The notes under the pieces are model-generated. The model saw only the letters and a program-made list of their open reading frames with translations. It did not search any database and was not told where the DNA came from. Positions 5,035-6,263 of a stretch of DNA of 6,263 bases are shown here, one piece after another. The stretch comes from Puniceicoccales bacterium. Lineage in GTDB: Bacteria > Verrucomicrobiota > Verrucomicrobiia > Opitutales > JAIRKQ01. Every line of letters starts with the position of its first letter. Within the stretch, counting starts at the first letter, position 1. The stretch spans positions 1-6,263 of the forward strand of contig JAITET010000031.1 in the NCBI GenBank assembly GCA_031281895.1. The letters run 5' to 3'. The translations under genes were made by a program, and so were the position numbers.

Positions 5035-6263
5035 TTGGAGATCACTTCGACGAGCCTATCAATTTCCACAACAATTTCATTGGCGGATGACATATTTTTG
5101 ACCTTGACATGGCCGGTCTTCGCTTCCTCCTCTCCAAAAATTATCGCGTATTTTGCATCTGCCTGGGCCGCCATTTTTAATTGCTTACTAAAAGTCGTCG
5201 GATTTAGGCAATAGTCGGTATTTATCCTTTGCTCACGCAGCATCGTTGCCCGTTGCAGGGCTAACGTTTCCGTTTGTGTGGAATATACGACGAAACAGTG
5301 TATGTCTTTTGACAGTTTTGGGACAATATTTTTTTCTTTCAATAGGTTTCCAAGCGTAACATCTCCAATCGCAAACCCCACGGCGGGTAAGTCCGCGTAT
5401 CCCAATCTTTTAGTTAGGTCGTCGTATCTCCCACCGCCTGCCAGGGCACGTGATTGTCCACTACGCTCAAATATTTCAAAGACAAACCCGGTATAATAGG
5501 CCAATCCTCGTACTATGTTAAAATCAATGGTTACAAAATCGGACACTCCAAACGTTTTTATCCTAGCCAACAACTGTATCAATTCACCAATCCTTTCGGT
5601 GAAGGCATCACTTTCAACTTTTTTAAAAAATTCCCAAATATCATTTACCGAGTGAATGGTTCTAATCTTCAAAATATCATCGAATATTTTCCGGCCGTCA
5701 CCTTTGCAAATTTTATCCAAGCTTTCGATGGTTTTAGATGGCTCTTCCCGTTCAATTTTATCAATTATTTCGAGTACACCTATGACATCATCTTCTCCAA
5801 TGTTATGAGATCGGATAAATAATGTCCATAGCTGCCTATCGCTGAGCCGAACATGGAAATCCTCCGCCGTTAATCCGAAACTCTTTAACATGTGAATTCC
5901 CAGTAAAATTATTTCGGCATCGGCGTAGGATGACTCATTTCCAAATATATCGGCATTAAATTGATAGAATGACCGCAAGCGTCCCTTTTGCGGACGTTCG
6001 TAGCGAAACATTTCCGAAATACTGAACCATTTGATGGGTCGTCTCAGCGTACTTGCCCGTGCTCCAACCATACGGGCGAGGGATGGTGTCATCTCTGGCC
6101 GCATGGCGACTGATCGGCCCCCTTTATCCTCAAAGTTGAACAATTGGGAAACGATCTCTTCACCAGACTTTGCCGTAAACAATTCCATGGGTTCTAGAAT
6201 TGGAGCGTCATATTCTTCAAACCCAAATGACGTCGCAGATTGACGAAAACGTTCAAAAATGAA
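5031..6263 (-). CDS. hisS: Histidyl-tRNA synthetase (5' end beyond the window)
   Basis: The reading frame stays open to the right edge, showing 410 residues; comparison with family length suggests about 15-30 N-terminal residues are missing. A methionine at 6188 is internal: the 25 codons upstream encode FERFRQSATSFGFEEYDAPILEP, a typical class II motif 1 region. Later landmarks, numbered from the edge, are FRYERPQKGRLRSFYQF (motif 2, about 86-102), the HisA motif RGLAYYTG (252-259, with the conserved Arg), LAGGGRYDDL (about 274-283) and the motif 3 region AVGFAIGDVTLGNLL (294-308). The C-terminal anticodon-binding domain begins near DIHCFVVYST. The enzyme charges tRNA-His with histidine using ATP. 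Motif 3 has GDVTL where the E. coli type has GLERL, and the HisA motif has Ala for Asp; I recall similar variants in Verrucomicrobia and Planctomycetes enzymes. The gene ends TGA followed at once by TAG, and overlaps the SufT-like gene by 4 nt. Confidence 0.95.
   Translation of the reverse strand, partial: FIFERFRQSATSFGFEEYDAPILEPMELFTAKSGEEIVSQLFNFEDKGGRSVAMRPEMTPSLARMVGARASTLRRPIKWFSISEMFRYERPQKGRLRSFYQFNADIFGNESSYADAEIILLGIHMLKSFGLTAEDFHVRLSDRQLWTLFIRSHNIGEDDVIGVLEIIDKIEREEPSKTIESLDKICKGDGRKIFDDILKIRTIHSVNDIWEFFKKVESDAFTERIGELIQLLARIKTFGVSDFVTIDFNIVRGLAYYTGFVFEIFERSGQSRALAGGGRYDDLTKRLGYADLPAVGFAIGDVTLGNLLKEKNIVPKLSKDIHCFVVYSTQTETLALQRATMLREQRINTDYCLNPTTFSKQLKMAAQADAKYAIIFGEEEAKTGHVKVKNMSSANEIVVEIDRLVEVISK

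Noticed and set aside
5454..5822. 122-codon plus-strand frame opposite hisS
   Set aside because: It lies wholly antisense to well-conserved HisRS sequence and resembles no family I know.
1..6263. CRISPR array, tRNA or rRNA gene, insertion sequence or attachment site
   Set aside because: No regularly spaced repeats, cloverleaf-like segment, transposase fragment or flanking terminal repeats were seen by eye on either strand.

Overview
The window is AT-rich bacterial chromosome with densely packed genes. It most likely comes from a Verrucomicrobiota (PVC-group) bacterium. The HisRS, the HIR-type SPFH protein and the small DEDDh exonuclease all resemble versions I associate with Opitutae/Puniceicoccales; this placement rests on remembered family sequences, not a search. 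A CesT-family type III secretion chaperone suggests that the genome also encodes a type III secretion system, and so perhaps a host-associated lifestyle. Other than the HEPN gene, seven complete genes and one partial gene read cleanly in the standard code.

Layout. On the plus strand, positions 31-769 hold a HEPN/MNT (HepT/MntA-like) toxin-antitoxin pair. The HEPN gene is interrupted by an in-frame TGA, while the nucleotidyltransferase gene that overlaps its end is intact. Positions 770-896 are a convergent intergenic gap with two small GC-rich hairpins. Everything from 897 to the right edge is on the minus strand. In transcription order this strand carries hisS (5' end outside the window); a SufT/MIP18-type Fe-S assembly factor, coupled to hisS by an ATGA overlap; an 85-bp gap with a plausible sigma-70 promoter; then the T3S chaperone, a RimJ-like GNAT acetyltransferase, an LptF/LptG-type permease, a DnaQ-like exonuclease and an SPFH/HIR membrane protein. 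The last five genes are separated by 20, 7, 4 and 41 nt, so they probably form one operon.

How the genes fit together. hisS and the SufT-like gene are housekeeping (tRNA charging and Fe-S cluster maturation). The five-gene unit mixes envelope functions (LPS export permease, SPFH membrane scaffold) with a secretion chaperone and two enzymes of unknown substrate. No T3S effector or apparatus gene is visible, so the chaperone is an orphan here. I found no convincing wholly new system. The most notable points are the nonsense-interrupted toxin beside an intact antitoxin, and the orphan chaperone leading an envelope-gene operon.
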